64,000 nt of DNA from Adineta steineri. Lineage: Eukaryota; Rotifera; Eurotatoria; Adinetida; Adinetidae. Shown here piece after piece: positions 11,356-24,920 of this stretch. Location: the NCBI GenBank assembly GCA_905250115.1, contig CAJNOI010000012.1:3240-67239 (forward strand), given 5' to 3'. The translations under genes were made by a program, and so were the position numbers. The notes beneath the pieces were generated by a model, which was given only the letters and a program-made list of their open reading frames with translations, did no database searches and was not told where the DNA came from. Each line of letters starts with the position of its first letter. The stretch's first letter is position 1.

Positions 11356-14300
11356 TACAATTCTTTCATCGAATGTTTGATAATAACAAGATATAAATGT
11401 ATATACTCACGCACGGAAAAAAAATGGGTAAATGTAACAAGTAGGAGCGAAAAGAAAAATGATAATCTAAAAATACCATCAATCCTATTTGAAATTAATC
11501 AAGTAAAGTGTATTGATCTGTATATATTAATCTAAAAGCAATTTTTAAATAAAAATTAGTTGACATAAATATTTTCAAATTCTTTTTCATTTAAAGAAAG
11601 TATGTTTCTGCATCCTCGATTAATATTAACATAAAGAATGTCATATTAGTGATTAAACAATCAATCTAGTTTTTATTCTTGCCAAAGTACTTGAAATAAC
11701 TCATTATATAAGAGCATACATTCACATTTAAAATTGTGGATAAACATTTTTTTTATGTAACACCAGCACAGTTTCAAGTTAATCATAGGTGAAATCAAAC
11801 TAACGTTTATGAATCAGTCTATGTTAGTCAATAAGCATCCGTTGTATAGACACAACTGTTGTTGCGTAAAAAGAGCATTTTCGAAAAAACACAAAATAAT
11901 TATGAAAATCTTTTATCATCTGAATCAACACACGAGATCATATTTCGTCTATATTATTGTTTGTTAGTCTGGATATGTCTAAGAAATCTAACTAAGTACA
12001 GTTAGACAATCTCTAATAAAACCATAGAAACGATTTTCAATTTACGAAATTATAGAGACTTTATCTTCTGAACAAACAATCTAGGTTAATCTCGCAAATA
12101 ACACACAGTACGCTGTATTATTATAAATTTACCTCGACAAATTTGAAACAACGTATTTTATACATCAAATAATAATAGAAAAAGCTGGAAAGGACAATTG
12201 ACATTTATATTTTAAGCCGATTCAGGATTATTTTATTTTCAAATACACCAAATAGCGTCTTCGTATCTGATTTCTTTATAATAAAATCCAAAAATTAAAC
12301 TTTTGTACATGTGGATAAATGGTGTACTCTACATGCATTCACACCCTACTCATAATATAACTATATATCGAACTATTTTCGATTGTTGTTGAATATGAAA
12401 TAAATAAATACAAACTAATGAATAAATTATTTAAAAAAACCTTGAAATGCACTTTGACATATTTGATTATCTATATAATAAATAATTTCATTAGTAAATG
12501 TAAATTCAAAAATTCATTTTATACTGATAATTAATAGAAATGCATTTAAACATGAATAAGAATATATTTTTACATATTAAATACATAAGATCAGAGAACA
12601 ACAAATACACATCATTAAACTTTAAATTAACGATAAAATATTAAAAATCAGAGAAATAAATTACACTAAACATTTATCGTTACGGCTCACAGCTGTTGTT
12701 AAAATATTAATTTAGATATTCTTTTACAGAATGAAGACATGATTACTAACTAACAATGTTTGAATTTATATAATTCGATTATATCATCATAAATATAGCA
12801 AATTGAGGTAGTTTCATGAAAATCATATATTCAACTTTTGATTTACACATTCAGTATGCAATGATTAGAGATTTATTTCTATATAAATTAAACAGGAACT
12901 ATGAAATAAACGAATAGATTGAATTCAAATGAATATATCATAGAAAAATGATACAAATTCGATAGAAGTTCATTACAAAATATCAGTGGTACTTTAATAG
13001 TTAACATTAAAGTTATGAACTATACATTAGTGTATCATAATTATTATCACAAGGAAGATTTTTTTAATCAAAAGTATCGATATCGACAGTAGACATCGTT
13101 ACAAAAATGATTAATTAAATAAAAATTTTTGCATTATATGGTCGATCTTTTTGTTGATATACATGATGAATCAATATGAATTGTTGAAGATTAAATTTTT
13201 TTGCTTTTACTAATTATGATATGGGTTTGAGTTGATATTTGAGATAAAAATAATACCTACTAGCATCCAAACCCATCCTTCATACATTAAACAATATTGG
13301 TAGAAAGATCTTTGTGTTAAAATTTATGTTTTAACGCGTCGAAACATACATTTTTCTTCTTTTCTCTATACGCATAGTACAGGTAATGTTTATTGCTTGC
13401 ACAATTAAAACATGTGGTGGTTACGACTCATTGTAATTGATCGATTGCTTGTTTTTTTCATTATATTAAAAAGATCGGTGTTTCATGCTTGAGTGATTCA
13501 TTGTAAAGAAAAGAAATAAAAATGTGTGCCCCTCATATTTTCGTTTAGATTCGTAAGTAGTGTATTCATCCATTCTTCTTCTACTCCGGTCATTTTTAGA
13601 TATTATTTAACGGTAGCCATCGCTATAATCTTTCTATTTAGTCTACAATATTAAAATGATGTTTTCATAATAGAATCCATTGTCCTGAGAAAAATATGAT
13701 TTCTAGTTGCATTGTAGGTTTTGGTCTGTTGAGTACAATTTGTCTCCGATATTTTTTCGTATATGTATATAAAAGATTGATGCTGAAGATCTTCATGTGA
13801 ATCATCCTTTATAAATTATAGTAAAACAATATTTTGTATCTTCAAAGCTAATTTCGATTTCAAATAAGAAAAATTTGAGGGTGTGGGTATTATATTTCAT
13901 CTACATCTGCCCACAGCCACATCAGTAATTCGACTGAGTAAAAGGATGTCTACTTACTATACATCTCCAAATTGTAGTACGTCCTTTTTTTATCAATAAC
14001 AATTGTGTCAAAACAGGTTCTAGTTTGATATTCGTGATCATTTTCGAAGTCTATAATGTACTCTATTTAAAACTAACCTTTAATAAAGAACAATATTTCA
14101 GTTTCTTTTTCCAATAGTGAAGCATTATTAGAGAAGTAAAAATAACTCAAAATCTATTCCTTACAGTAATGAAAAGAACTTTAAACCTGTATAGAACTAT
14201 AGAAAATGCAATCATTTACCTTTGTTAATTTTTTAAATAATCTTTTTTACACTACATTTTTCGCGTACATATAAATATAAAGTCCGTATTCTTTGCCGTA

Positions 14301-14392
14301 AAGATTCTTTTGATATATATTATAGTTCTTTTTTCTTTCTCTTTTATAGTTTTATTAAAGAAATAAAACTTAATTATAAACAGACGTCAAGA
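11356..14392. other. 3-kb gene-free AT-rich region
   Basis: No ORF of interest on either strand. Degenerate G-rich/C-rich hairpin traces occur near 12310-12350 and 13220-13280. From 13874 the sequence becomes the duplicated upstream flank of the glycosyltransferase-like gene. Confidence 0.45.
13874..13922. repeat. Telomere-like hairpin
   Basis: TTGAGGGTGTGGGTATTAT faces a decayed right arm CTGCCCACAGCCACATC. It is the duplicate of the hairpin at 6400. Confidence 0.55.
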
Positions 14393-15424
14393 ATGTTTGT
14401 CGAATATCAACCTAAATATTACAATTTAAAATACATATTACTTTTCATAATTATGACTTGCGTCATTTTTATTATGTTCTTTGTCGTTAACAAATATTCA
14501 GGTATGATTCCATCAATCAAAATATCAAAAAAAATAATGCATATGACTTTAGCTTTAACGAAAAAATGTCATCCATACATACTATCAGACAATCGTTCAT
14601 TTTTCGTACGTGAATATCCTCAATCAAATTTACCTCAACGAATATCAAATGCATCATATCAAAATGTTCTTCGTCAACTTCCTTCTCTTCGATTAGTTAT
14701 TCTAGGATGTGCTCGTAATGTCGAACGAGATCTTGATAAATTTCGAACTCATATTGAACCAATCATTAATCTTTTTCATTCATCATCTCGTATTCTTATT
14801 TTCGAAAGTGATTCAAAAGATAAAACTGTAAAAAAACTTCGTGAATGGTCTCGTGTAGAACTATATACATATAGTAAATTAATAGAACTGTATCCAGAAC
14901 GTACTGATCGACTTGCTTATGGTCGAAATATGCTAATGGATAAAGCACATCTTTTACTACCTGATTATATTTTTATTGTCGATTTAGATAGATTTCTAAC
15001 ATCCGTTTCTTCTTTTCTTTCAAATTTTCAATATGACACAAATCAATGGTCGGTCATGACAGCAACAGCACATAATACCTATTATGATATTTGGGCATTA
15101 CGTACGTTATCTGATTCAGTTATGAATTATGATGTTTGGCATCGAGTGTCGGAACTTGAGACACCTCCGAATAACTATTGTCATCAATCAGTTTATGATG
15201 GAATTATTGGAATTCATATAAAGCATATTCCGATTGAACATGGTTTAATCGAAGTACGTTCTGCCTTTAATGGTGCTGGATTATATAAAGTAAATTCGAC
15301 ATATAACTGCAAATACGATGGTGGAGGATATACTTGTGAACATGTGCCATTTCATTTGTGTATACGAGAAAAAAATCAAGCAAGAATATTTATCAATCCC
15401 GAGTTTCAAGTTGGTTCAGTATAA
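14393..15424 (+). CDS. Type II membrane glycosyltransferase-like protein, copy 2
   Basis: Single-exon gene of 343 residues, a close paralogue of 6598-7620 with the same anchor, the same VDLDR acidic motif and the same YYDIWALRTLSD block. Differences cluster in the stem after the anchor and in the variable loop around residues 255-285. The RTDRLAYCRN block of copy 1 reads RTDRLAYGRN here, so one conserved cysteine is lost, while GGGYTCEH adds residues near the C-terminus. The frame is open throughout, so both copies look functional. The gene lies inside a direct duplication that also holds upstream and downstream non-coding DNA. Confidence 0.75.
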   Translation: MFVEYQPKYYNLKYILLFIIMTCVIFIMFFVVNKYSGMIPSIKISKKIMHMTLALTKKCHPYILSDNRSFFVREYPQSNLPQRISNASYQNVLRQLPSLRLVILGCARNVERDLDKFRTHIEPIINLFHSSSRILIFESDSKDKTVKKLREWSRVELYTYSKLIELYPERTDRLAYGRNMLMDKAHLLLPDYIFIVDLDRFLTSVSSFLSNFQYDTNQWSVMTATAHNTYYDIWALRTLSDSVMNYDVWHRVSELETPPNNYCHQSVYDGIIGIHIKHIPIEHGLIEVRSAFNGAGLYKVNSTYNCKYDGGGYTCEHVPFHLCIREKNQARIFINPEFQVGSV

Positions 15425-15801
15425 GTAATTGTAAAACGCAGGAGTTTAAGTTTAAATGAAGTCATGAATATAAATCTATTTGAAACACAGTGGTTTGTAT
15501 TCTTAGATATGAGTCTTGGGGATGTTCTTTGAATGAGTATTCTTCCTATCAACTTATATAGATAATCTTATATTTTATGTCATGTGTTTAACTCTGTTGT
15601 ACATTATCTGTTAAATTTTATTTTATTGTGATAGATAAATACAAAAATAAATATTAATTAATATATTCGTTGATAGATCTCAATTATAATAAAATAAGAA
15701 GAGTTTAGTTTTTCTACAACACTGATACGATACGCAAAATACAACTGATTAAATCATCAACATTAAGATATACGACACAACAAAAAATATAGTTTATATT
15801 G
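15425..15801. other. Duplicated 3' flank of copy 2
   Basis: Non-coding spacer before a convergent GPCR gene. The part to about 15680 mirrors 7640-7860 after copy 1. Nothing else seen. Confidence 0.45.
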
Positions 15802-16802
15802 TTATTTAAAACGTGGTTGTAAGATACCTATTGGAACTGCGGTTGCTAATGAACCATTCGGAGGTACTACTTGATTACGTTGATATTTTTTCAAAATAAT
15901 ACTTTTTAATTGTGGGGTAATGAAAACTAATGCGACACTTAATCCTACCATCGATAAACTAACCGAAAGCCATTCAATACGGAAAAAAAGAAGACTTTCT
16001 TCACCTGTGATTGATAGCATTATTAAAAGAACTAGGGATGGTAGTCCAAGAGTTAATAGTAGACCGACAGTTATAAAAATACGTCGTATCACAAGTAAAT
16101 CCCGTTCTTGTCGTTTTTTAACTATAAACGTTTGGTTAATAGGTTGTCGACGAAGAAATATTGTAATGCGTAAATAGATAAACAACAATATTAAAACAGG
16201 ATTTCCATAAGCGTTTAATATGCTCCAAAGAATGCCACGAATATTTGTGTATGGTATATAACAATAATATTCTTGTGGCAAATAAACAATATCATGCCAG
16301 AAAAGGACTGGACATTGTAGAGCACAAATGAAAATGAATTGAATAGGTGGTATAATAACATGCAATCGAAAATTTTGAAGCCACCTACGGGTTGAATACA
16401 CAATTCGACACAGACGAAAGATAGCCTAAAGAAAAATATTTTCCAAATTGATATTATATTTTAGTCCATAATTACCTGATTGACAAAAGCCCAATATAAT
16501 GTCGTGCAAAGAACAGGAAATATATATGCCGCGAAAATACACCATAATGATGCACCTGATTCTTTTCCATACAAATCTCCTAATAGTGATTGAATACTAA
16601 ATGTAACTAATATTCCCGTAAAGCTGAAAATAAGTGGATAAATATTCGCACAATGAATAATAGTTACTTTATCCTCTTGATTCATACGATTATGAAAGAG
16701 ATAATAGATGATATTAATAAAGATAATAAATGAAATCAAACATGTTAATATACTAACAACAAGTGTAATCAAATTGAGTGCAAATCCAATATTGTTCATC
16801 AT
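15802..16802 (-). CDS. Seven-transmembrane receptor, two exons
   Basis: Exon 1 is 16476-16802 and exon 2 is 15802-16425, separated by a 50-bp GT-AG intron in phase 0. The product is 316 residues. Seven hydrophobic helices are visible. The TM3 end reads FRLCRIVYST, so an RLCRIV motif stands where DRY is usual. TM7 reads RIEWLSVSLSMVGLSVALVF. The GPCR at 60292-61209 has the matching FFRFIRVVYP and RVTWLSLSIG, which makes the two a distinct subfamily from the TIDR-type receptors in this window. Role unknown, ligand presumed small molecule or peptide. Confidence 0.8.
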
Positions 16803-17931
16803 GATTTAAATATGTTCCATTTAAAATGTGTTAATATCTCTTATGATATAAAAAAGAAATTCTTAAATAACTATATAATATCTAATAAACTTAAAGGAAC
16901 TCATATTTTATATGATAGAAAAGCTTTCGCTTGCAGCAGTTTAAAAAAAAATTTTAATATTCTATGTAACAATAAACTCTAGTATTAAATCAAATATCAT
17001 TAATCCGTAAACTGTCATTATATGTTCATCAAAAATGAATTCATTTAGAACAGAAGATTTCATGAATAAATGATACTAACGCAATCACAAATTCTAATTG
17101 ATTTTTATAAAAAAAAGTCCTATCTCTGACCATTGTATTCAGTTTAATTTGATTCAAATATATTATTAGTATTAAAAGAATCATTGACTGTCATATATGA
17201 CATTTAATAATGAATGAATAGATTTATTCAACATAATCTACGTATTTATTATTGCAAGGCTTTTATTTATGAATTAGTGGAAAATAAGATTACAACAAAG
17301 TGCAAAGCTCTCTGTATCTTCGTCACCCTTGAAGCATTTTTTAATTATGAAAAAAGCAATACAAAGTAGTCAAAGGGAATGTAATGTTATTCTGGTCAAA
17401 AGTTAATGCCGCTAACTATTTCAGCGGTTCTTGTTTATTTATTAAAAAAAAAGACATGAATAAATATTTGATAGAATGTTCACCCATTAGATTATTTGTT
17501 TATCTTTCAAATGAGGACATAATTACTTATCAACACTGAATGAAAAAATATTCAGGGAAGACCATAACCGAATTATAAGTATTAAAGAAATAAAGTTCAA
17601 TAATATGTATGATAGATTTTCTCCTCAAAGATAAAAATCATCGATGAACTTATTTATATATAAGTTACTTTAGCTTAGAAAAGGTAAATACCACGTAACA
17701 TAAAATTTTAATAGAAGGAATGAAGTTATAAAACAATCTTGGGGATGTTAAATAATAAGAAAGACGTGAAATCAACTCCATAGTACATAAGTTTTTGTAG
17801 AGAAAATTCGATTTATTATAAAATAGATAGCGTTTAGTTTATTTTAAAGATGTTATATGTATCAATTAGATAAGAAAAAAATGTAGGATTAAATATACAG
17901 TTCGTTTTATTTTGTTGATATAATCGTTGAA
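16803..17931. other. Gene-free AT-rich region
   Basis: Nothing recognisable on either strand between the GPCR start and the end of the cathepsin gene. Confidence 0.4.
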
Positions 17932-19178
17932 TTAAACAAGTGGATAGCTGGCCATGGTAGCAATTCCACATTGATTTTTCTTGTTACGACTCATCCAGAT
18001 GTATCCTTGGTTACCCCATGATGTTCCCCATGAGTTTTTGACGATGTAGTATTCTCCTGATCCTGATTTATCATAACCAACAGCTAATACACCATGATCG
18101 AGTTCGGTTGATGAACAATCTGGTTCGTTGTAGATACCTGATTTGTAGAATTGAAATGAATCTTGTGATGCATCAATAGCAACTGAAATTGGACCAATTG
18201 TAGCAATAGCATTTTGAAGATCAGTTTCATTTTGAGCTTTGATGTCAACGAAACCCTATATTTAAGATAATCATAGTGTAAGTTTTTAAATTTTTATATG
18301 AAATGAGTACGTACAGTATCAGTGGCACCAACATTTTCTTTTTTGAATCGACATTTACCATCTTGAGCTTCATATGGGTAGCTTTTTTCGGTATCAATAC
18401 CATTGTTGGCTTTGATATATTGAAAAGCTGAATCCATTAAACCACCGTCACAACCCATGTTACCAAATTTGCCTGAGCAATCAACTAAGTTTTGTTCGGA
18501 GAGTGAGACGAGTTGTTGTGTTTTAGCGAAGTGTTGACCTTCGAGTGAACCAGTCGCTGAGAAAGCCCAGCATGATCCACATTGTCCTTGATCTTTGATT
18601 GGTGTTACGTAACCTTTTGTACGCCAATCTATATAAAATATTTTTAAGATTAGGTTCAGAGAAAGAACTAATATAATATATACATACCAACAGCATCTGG
18701 AATAGCAACGTTTGATGGAGCTAAGAATGTATGACGATCGAATGATTCATCTTTAGCTGAGACTTTGAAACCGTTCATTTGTTTACGGAATTCTTCTTTG
18801 GTCTACACAAATATAAACATGTAGTGTTTTTTGATGTTTGCAGTAATATAAAAAAAAACAACTTACCATATCACCAAATCGATTCATTCCTAGGGTGTAT
18901 GTATGAATACCTAAGTCAGCTTCAACGTTGTGTTTTTGGATTTTAGCAAGATTAGCTTCCCAGATATTACGGCTATTAAACAAAAATAATAAATCTAATT
19001 TCTAAAAAAAAACAATACAATATTGTATAACATACCGAGCTGTTTCTTCTTCAATTGAATTGTATTGTTTTTCATGGACACGTTTGAATAATGTCCATTG
19101 ATTACCGAGTTGTTCATCGAGCATAGGTGCACAATAAGCACCTACGAAGAGGACACAGAGAGCAATGATGACTTTCAT
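17932..19178 (-). CDS. Cathepsin L-like cysteine protease
   Basis: Five exons (19036-19178, 18867-18972, 18688-18802, 18315-18628, 17932-18255) with introns of 59-64 bp give 333 residues, the normal cathepsin L length. A signal peptide covers residues 1-16. The I29-type propeptide follows, with an ERFNIN-like helix and LGMNRFGDM (GNFD region). The peptidase C1A domain carries the oxyanion-hole Gln135, catalytic Cys141 in [10 protein letters not shown], the GCDGG loop, catalytic His280 in [10 protein letters not shown] and Asn300 in VKNSWG. All catalytic residues are present, so a secreted or lysosomal endopeptidase made as a zymogen is expected. The frame closes exactly across all four introns. 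It is probably involved in digestion or lysosomal turnover. Confidence 0.95.
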
Positions 19179-20667
19179 TATTGTTATTGTATGTAATGAT
19201 AATATTCTTGTTTATCAACGAGAAATAATTTACTAACAATGAAAAAGTGATGCGTATTTATATGAATTAGAGACTTTGCATGATCATCTTCCTTTGCAAA
19301 GATAACGTTAAATTTTGTCGTATCATTGGAAAAGTGTATAATCATTTAACTGACGTAGTATGATATAAGAAGAAGAAAAAAATCTTAGTTATCTTCAGAA
19401 TATTCTTTTGTTATTTCAGCGTCATATAGATAAGCGATGGTAGAGAGGCCAGATGGCGTAGTGCAGTTTTGTAAATGACATAGCATGAATGCATAATAGT
19501 GCCTATCATTAATATATTCTACTTGACTACATGAAGATGCGCAGGATGTCTTTAAAACAAATTAGTTGCTGAATATTACCATCAACATTATAGTTTTGAG
19601 AATAAATTCTTTTATAGAACAACTTATGAGAAAAAAGAACATTTCCGTCACATATTTGCTTTATAATTTCAAACTGGGTTTGTTGACAAACTCCATGCAA
19701 TATTTTTCATTAAATTTATAAATTGTGTACCAATCTGTCTGATTTTGTACTGATTATATTTCAGTTCACTCTTTATTATCGCTCTCCTTGGTGATCGAAG
19801 TAACCATTCGGAAAGAGACGAGGACGGAATAATATTAGAAAAAGCTTTTTTTAGACAAATATTGTTTTTCTTCCGCGCATTAATACAATAATCATTGACT
19901 GATAGGCGCATCGTAAAGAAAAAACAGAAATAATTAGAAAAAGTACGAGTATGAACGTGCAATGATTTTACACTTACACACACTGTCAAGATGCCTCTTG
20001 ATCTATATTCTATGATCAAATAATTTGATATGTATTCATAAACAATTAATTATAGTCCTACAATTGAAACCGTCATGATGATTATGACAACAATATGGAG
20101 ATAAACGCTTTTCATATTCAACAACAAGTAAGATACAGCTGCGAATATCTAGATTTTATCTTAGCTACGAAGATCATCAGTTGTTGCTAATCCTTATATA
20201 TCTGTAGAATTACAACACTAAAATTCAATCGTATGAGGGTGTGAATGGGTGTCTGTGCCGTGACATTGAACACCGACACCCAAAACAGACTAGTCTAAGA
20301 GTGCGAATGAGTATGAAATGAATATAATGTTCACACTCACACCCATACGTACCCTCAAGAGCCACACCCACACTCATGCCCTAACAACCACCCAAAATGA
20401 ATTGGAGAAAAAACAGTGCCGTCTCATCACATTACGCAAGATATCGATAGAATTTTATAGTTTTGTGAGTTTGTACTCGACCTACTCGTGATTTAAGAAT
20501 GATCTTATATCTCGAGATATGAAGCAGAAATGTGAAGAAAAGTTTGTTCTGTTTATTTTGGCTAGGGTATATATGACGTTATAGAGCTATTCGAGTGTAC
20601 AACTATCACACATGATTTAGGTACATCCTGTATGAATGAGTAAAATCTACATTTTTTGGACTAATTG
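19179..20667. other. Intergenic region with compound telomere-like repeat
   Basis: No gene that I can support. A 351-base open frame at 19669-20019 on the minus strand has no recognisable domain and no flanking gene signals. The repeat at 20233-20395 is listed separately. Confidence 0.4.
20233..20395. repeat. Compound telomere-like hairpin
   Basis: Two or three nested members: TGAGGGTGTGAATGGGTGT, then ACACCGACACCC, then a second G-rich arm (GAGTGCGAATGAGTATG), then ACACTCACACCCATACG and TACCCTCAAGAGCCACACCC. It begins about 270 bp beyond the stop codon of the minus-strand gene at 20668. Confidence 0.6.
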
Positions 20668-23600
20668 TTAATCTTCCCATTCCAGATCTTGAATAGTTAC
20701 TGTTGATGGATGCCCATGTAAAGCAGGATTTATGCGTGACACCGGATGATATGTTACTGGTAAAACTGATTTATTTTGTACAAGCTTCGTTAATGCTATG
20801 ACTTGCTGTTTCAACTGATTCACTTCTTCTCTCATCAGTTTTGAACTTGTCGTTTCAGCCTGTTCAATATCGTCAGCAGTATTAATTATCATTTGACGAA
20901 TACGATGTGTTTTGTGGAATAATTTTTCGATTAAAACTTTGAATGTTGGAAATATTAGTAGCTTTGACAGCAGGATAACCATCCCAACCAAATCCAGGCA
21001 AACACCTGTAAAGAGGATCGTATGAAAAATGATTTCTGGTTGTTTTGCTATTGGCGTTTGTTCGTTTTTGACAAAAAATGGTGTCTCACTGGTTTTAATA
21101 GACAAGACTGTACCCAAAGTTGCCTCTTGACTTTGATATTGTTGCTGTGAAAGAAACATTTGTTCCGCATCGAAAAGAAATGTCGGCGTCCAGACACCGC
21201 TATAGTTTGTTTTGTCATCCGTTTTTAAACCGTCTGTGATATTGATGATTTTGGTCAATTGCAACTGAATACTGGGATTTTGTGATAAAACTTTGTTACT
21301 TTCAAAGAATAGTTTTGAAAAATTCAGCTGTCGACTCGTACTTTCCTTATCATAGCCACCAGGTCCCGTCAGACCTACTCTCAATCCGGCAATGGTACTC
21401 ATTCCGAAAAAAGTAAACTTTAAAGTTATAAAATGTGACGGCAATTTCACGGATACAAAAATAATATTCCATTCTGTGCTGCAAGTTGTAGGTAACATCA
21501 GAATAAATGAACTTTCAATCGTCAGATCGTTACAAGTATATCCAGTATTCATAAATTCAACAATAATGGTAAACTCTTGGGAATTCAACTGAGAAAACAC
21601 TGACGCTTGCTCTGCAGATTGCACACTGAGAAACTGTAAACTTGTATGAAACTTCGAATTATGTGGTCTTGATTTACAAGAGAATGTTGGTCCATGAGAT
21701 CCTTCGATCGGATACTGATAATAAAATGAATAACTAAATTTGTACACCAACGAAAGAAGAACAACAATAGCAATAGAAAATAAACCACCTATCCAAAATT
21801 CGCCTTCACCCAGAATATCTCCATGTCGAAATAACTTTTTCAGAAACAATCGAACATTTTTAAAGCGCAATGAAAATTTGAAAATTCCCATCATGAAGAC
21901 TATGATAAGGGTAAAACCTGTGACAATCAAAGACCAAAATAGCGGTGACTCTACAAGGCAATCGATTGAAAATGTCGTTTGCATTAGAATGTCATCATAT
22001 ACAACTGTTTCTGGTGACTGAGGATAGCTGTGTGTTTCATTAACGTCTTCAAGTAGTTTTGATTCGCTGATGGAACCAACAGCACAAAACGATTCGTTAG
22101 AACATCGTATGCAGTTGAAACCTGTATTATTACGTATACCAGGATACATTGTTCCAGTTTCACACAATGAGCATGACCATGGGCCACTATCGTTTTTATG
22201 CATTCCAGGTGGACACTTAGAGGTGTCTGGCTGTAAACATAAAAAAGAGAATAGTGTGGAAGGGGAGGATACAGTGTACCCCATACTGAATGAGCTTGAG
22301 TAAAAACCAGGTTTCGATGGAAATATTACCAATATTCTTCCATCTGTATCTAATACATTCAATGATGATGGATCATTCTCAAGTGAATTTGAAGAGATAC
22401 CAGCAATTAACGGTCCGAAATACGTCTCAATTGAACGAGCTCCCTCTAAGCTACTATACTCGGTGCTCGGTTGTTGCCTATTAGGAAATATGGACACTGG
22501 CGATGTTTCGTCTGTAATGGTTGACATTGTCATATCATAAAAATGAATACGTGATCGTATCAGGGTCGTGCCGACATATACATTTGCTAGAACAGCTGCT
22601 TTCTTGCCTTGATTTAACCAAGTAACGCCTGCGCCATAACCGTATTCTAACGCGCCTGGATTGTTTTTCCGCGAACTAACATACGTGAGATTTATTTTGT
22701 CAGACGACCCATTTGTAACAAAGGTTTTAATTATATTATCTGCTGAAATTCCAACCAAAATACGACCATCATTATCGTTAACGCTCAACGACATTTTCAT
22801 TAACGGATTCACTAATGACTTCTCCGATGACCATTTGGCAGCAACAACTAAACTCGCAGCATCGCGAAGACAAAGTTGGCCATCAGATGAACAGTTAAAT
22901 GAAGCCGAGTTAAAAAGTGCTTCACCCAATGCATACAATTTATATGTGATCAGATAAACAGTTGGGGTAAAACTGTCTGTCCCGTATGTAAAACCAGCAA
23001 CAGCCGCAAAACTACTAGTGACATCAACAGCCAGTGGCAAAAACGTTGAATTTGGCCATGTTAAACTAGCTGGCCATGATAGCAATTTCAAATAGTTTAA
23101 ATCATAAACTAAGATAAAGGCATTCGAAAAACCGAATGCAAATTTTCCGTAGGGTTCCACACCAATGACATAATAATCTGGATGGATATAACTATCATGT
23201 GAACTATTTGGCGGTTGTACAAAAGTGATATTTTGCTGTATCCTTGGTGGTGGTCGTAGCGATTTACAGTCGATACTAATTTTTCCAATAAACATTCCAA
23301 AGTTATTTTGTAAAGGAAAATTTTGTAGAAGGAATTTCACTGTTCCACCAAATACAAAATATGACTGTGTACTATTTTGTTTTTTACCGACAGCAGCACT
23401 GTACACTCTAAAGATAGATTTTTATAAGACTGAATCAGGTTTACCGACGAGATACGAAGTCTAAAGAGATTTTTACCGCAACTACACTGGAAGAACAAAC
23501 TAACTTTTCACGTTGTAGTCATAAGAGGTTTCGTGCATCATTGCAGAAACTTTTAGAGGATTTTCGCGATTATCTGGGGGAAAACTTTTCTGTTTATAAT

Positions 23601-23867
23601 GCAGACATACCTTCCAGGGGGATCTACACGGTACGTAGGACCCTTACAAGACCGATTATTGTTGCAGTAAACAGAAAATGGAAGTGGGTGAGATCCATGG
23701 ATAGCAGCTGCAAAATAATTAGATGCAACAAAATTAAAGTCGGTTGGATCATTTCGCTTAGGTATCGGGTCAACTTCACTGTTGACTTTTGAGACACGAA
23801 CCAAAACAATAACCGTTGCGATTTTCAAAAATGGAAACAAGAGATATATGAATGGTTGCAAACGCAT
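20668..23867 (-). CDS. Large multi-domain membrane protein, unknown family
   Basis: Two exons (23611-23867 and 20668-23407) around a 203-bp intron in phase 2 give 998 residues. Residues about 6-28 look like a signal peptide or signal anchor. A 450-residue extracellular part follows, with repeated beta-strand-like blocks and many N-glycosylation sequons, possibly a beta-propeller. A Cys-rich segment comes next at about 483-526 (CPPGMHKND, CSLCETGTMYPG, NCIRCSNESFC), resembling the Ephrin-receptor-like GCC2/GCC3 fold. Transmembrane helices lie near 573-593 and 621-645, a second lumenal/extracellular beta-rich stretch between them and about 870, a further helix pair near 876-906, and a coiled coil at about 923-960 before a short cytosolic tail. 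I do not know its function. I believe similar uncharacterised proteins occur in other bdelloids. Confidence 0.75.
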
Positions 23868-24239
23868 GGCATCAATAAGTACCAATAAAGCGAAATGTTG
23901 CTTTCCTATAGTGACATCTTATCTCCGTATGATAGTTAAATAACTTGCTCTATATATGGTAATATATCTGATCAGGTCGCAAACAGTATTGTAAAGCAGA
24001 GTGTAGTAATATCGGATAAAAACACCAGCTTTAATTGATTTCTTGCAGAAGTCGAAGTATAAACCACATTACCCACTGATTTGTCTGTTGATCTAAATTC
24101 AATTTCATCATCTAGAAATAAATAAACAAGTTACGTAAGTTTTAGACATATGTCTCAGCGCACTTCTGAATAATCGAACATCCAAATACCAGCACCTACC
24201 TAAACAATTTAGCCTCAAACATTTTGCGCCCCTATAGTC

Positions 24240-24560
24240 TCAATCCTGTTTATTTATTCAGAGATCCTAAGAGAACCTTTCAAGATCCTTAATCTCAAGA
24301 ATCTTGACAAGTTTTATTTAGAATTCTGTTTGAAATCTTAGTAATTTCTGCTTTCGGGATTGTTCACGGTGATAAAAGATCCTGTTTCGTCAAGTACCTG
24401 CTCAGACATTTTTAAAGTTGAGAACATTCGATCCTACCAAGATTTAATCAAGATCGCATCAAGGAACCTTTCAAGATAACGAGAGAAGATTCCCCCAAGG
24501 AACGATCAGATTTTCGTCGAGATACAGGTAAAACTTACTATCAAGATCTTATTAGAAGCA
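24240..24560. repeat. Decayed TCAAGATC-rich repeat
   Basis: The strings ACCTTTCAAGAT, TCAAGAATCTTGA, TTAATCAAGATC, CCTTTCAAGATAACGAG and TATCAAGATC occur irregularly spaced within 320 bp. No coding frame. It could be an old minisatellite or part of a dead element. Confidence 0.35.
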
Positions 24561-24853
24561 ATAAATATCAGATTTTCTAAAAACAGAAGAATTCCTACGA
24601 AACCAAAAAAAGGTTGTTCACTTGGGTATAAACTCGAAACCATTTATTGGTTTCGTATGAAGCCGGTTCTGTACAGAACCTTTTCCAAGTACCTCTTAGA
24701 AAAGGTTCCGCAAGTTTAAAGGCAGTCCGTATTTCAAATTATGCTCTCGTTTAATCCACCGATCACTACGTATCTGTCTGTCTATCTACTTATCTACATA
24801 AGATTCTATTTTCCTATTTTGTCTACCTACCTACGATAGTCGTGAAAATTTTT

Positions 24854-24920
24854 CTTGAAGGTGTGGGTGTGTGTGGATACGGCTATAATACTCAAACCTA
24901 CACCACCCACATCCACACTC
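24854..24920. repeat. Telomere-like hairpin
   Basis: CTTGAAGGTGTGGGTGTG faces CACCACCCACATCCACAC across about 25 bp. The arms are near-complementary. Confidence 0.65.

Noticed and set aside
19669-20019. 116-codon minus-strand open frame
   Set aside because: No domain, no splice partners, and AT-rich composition like the surrounding spacer.
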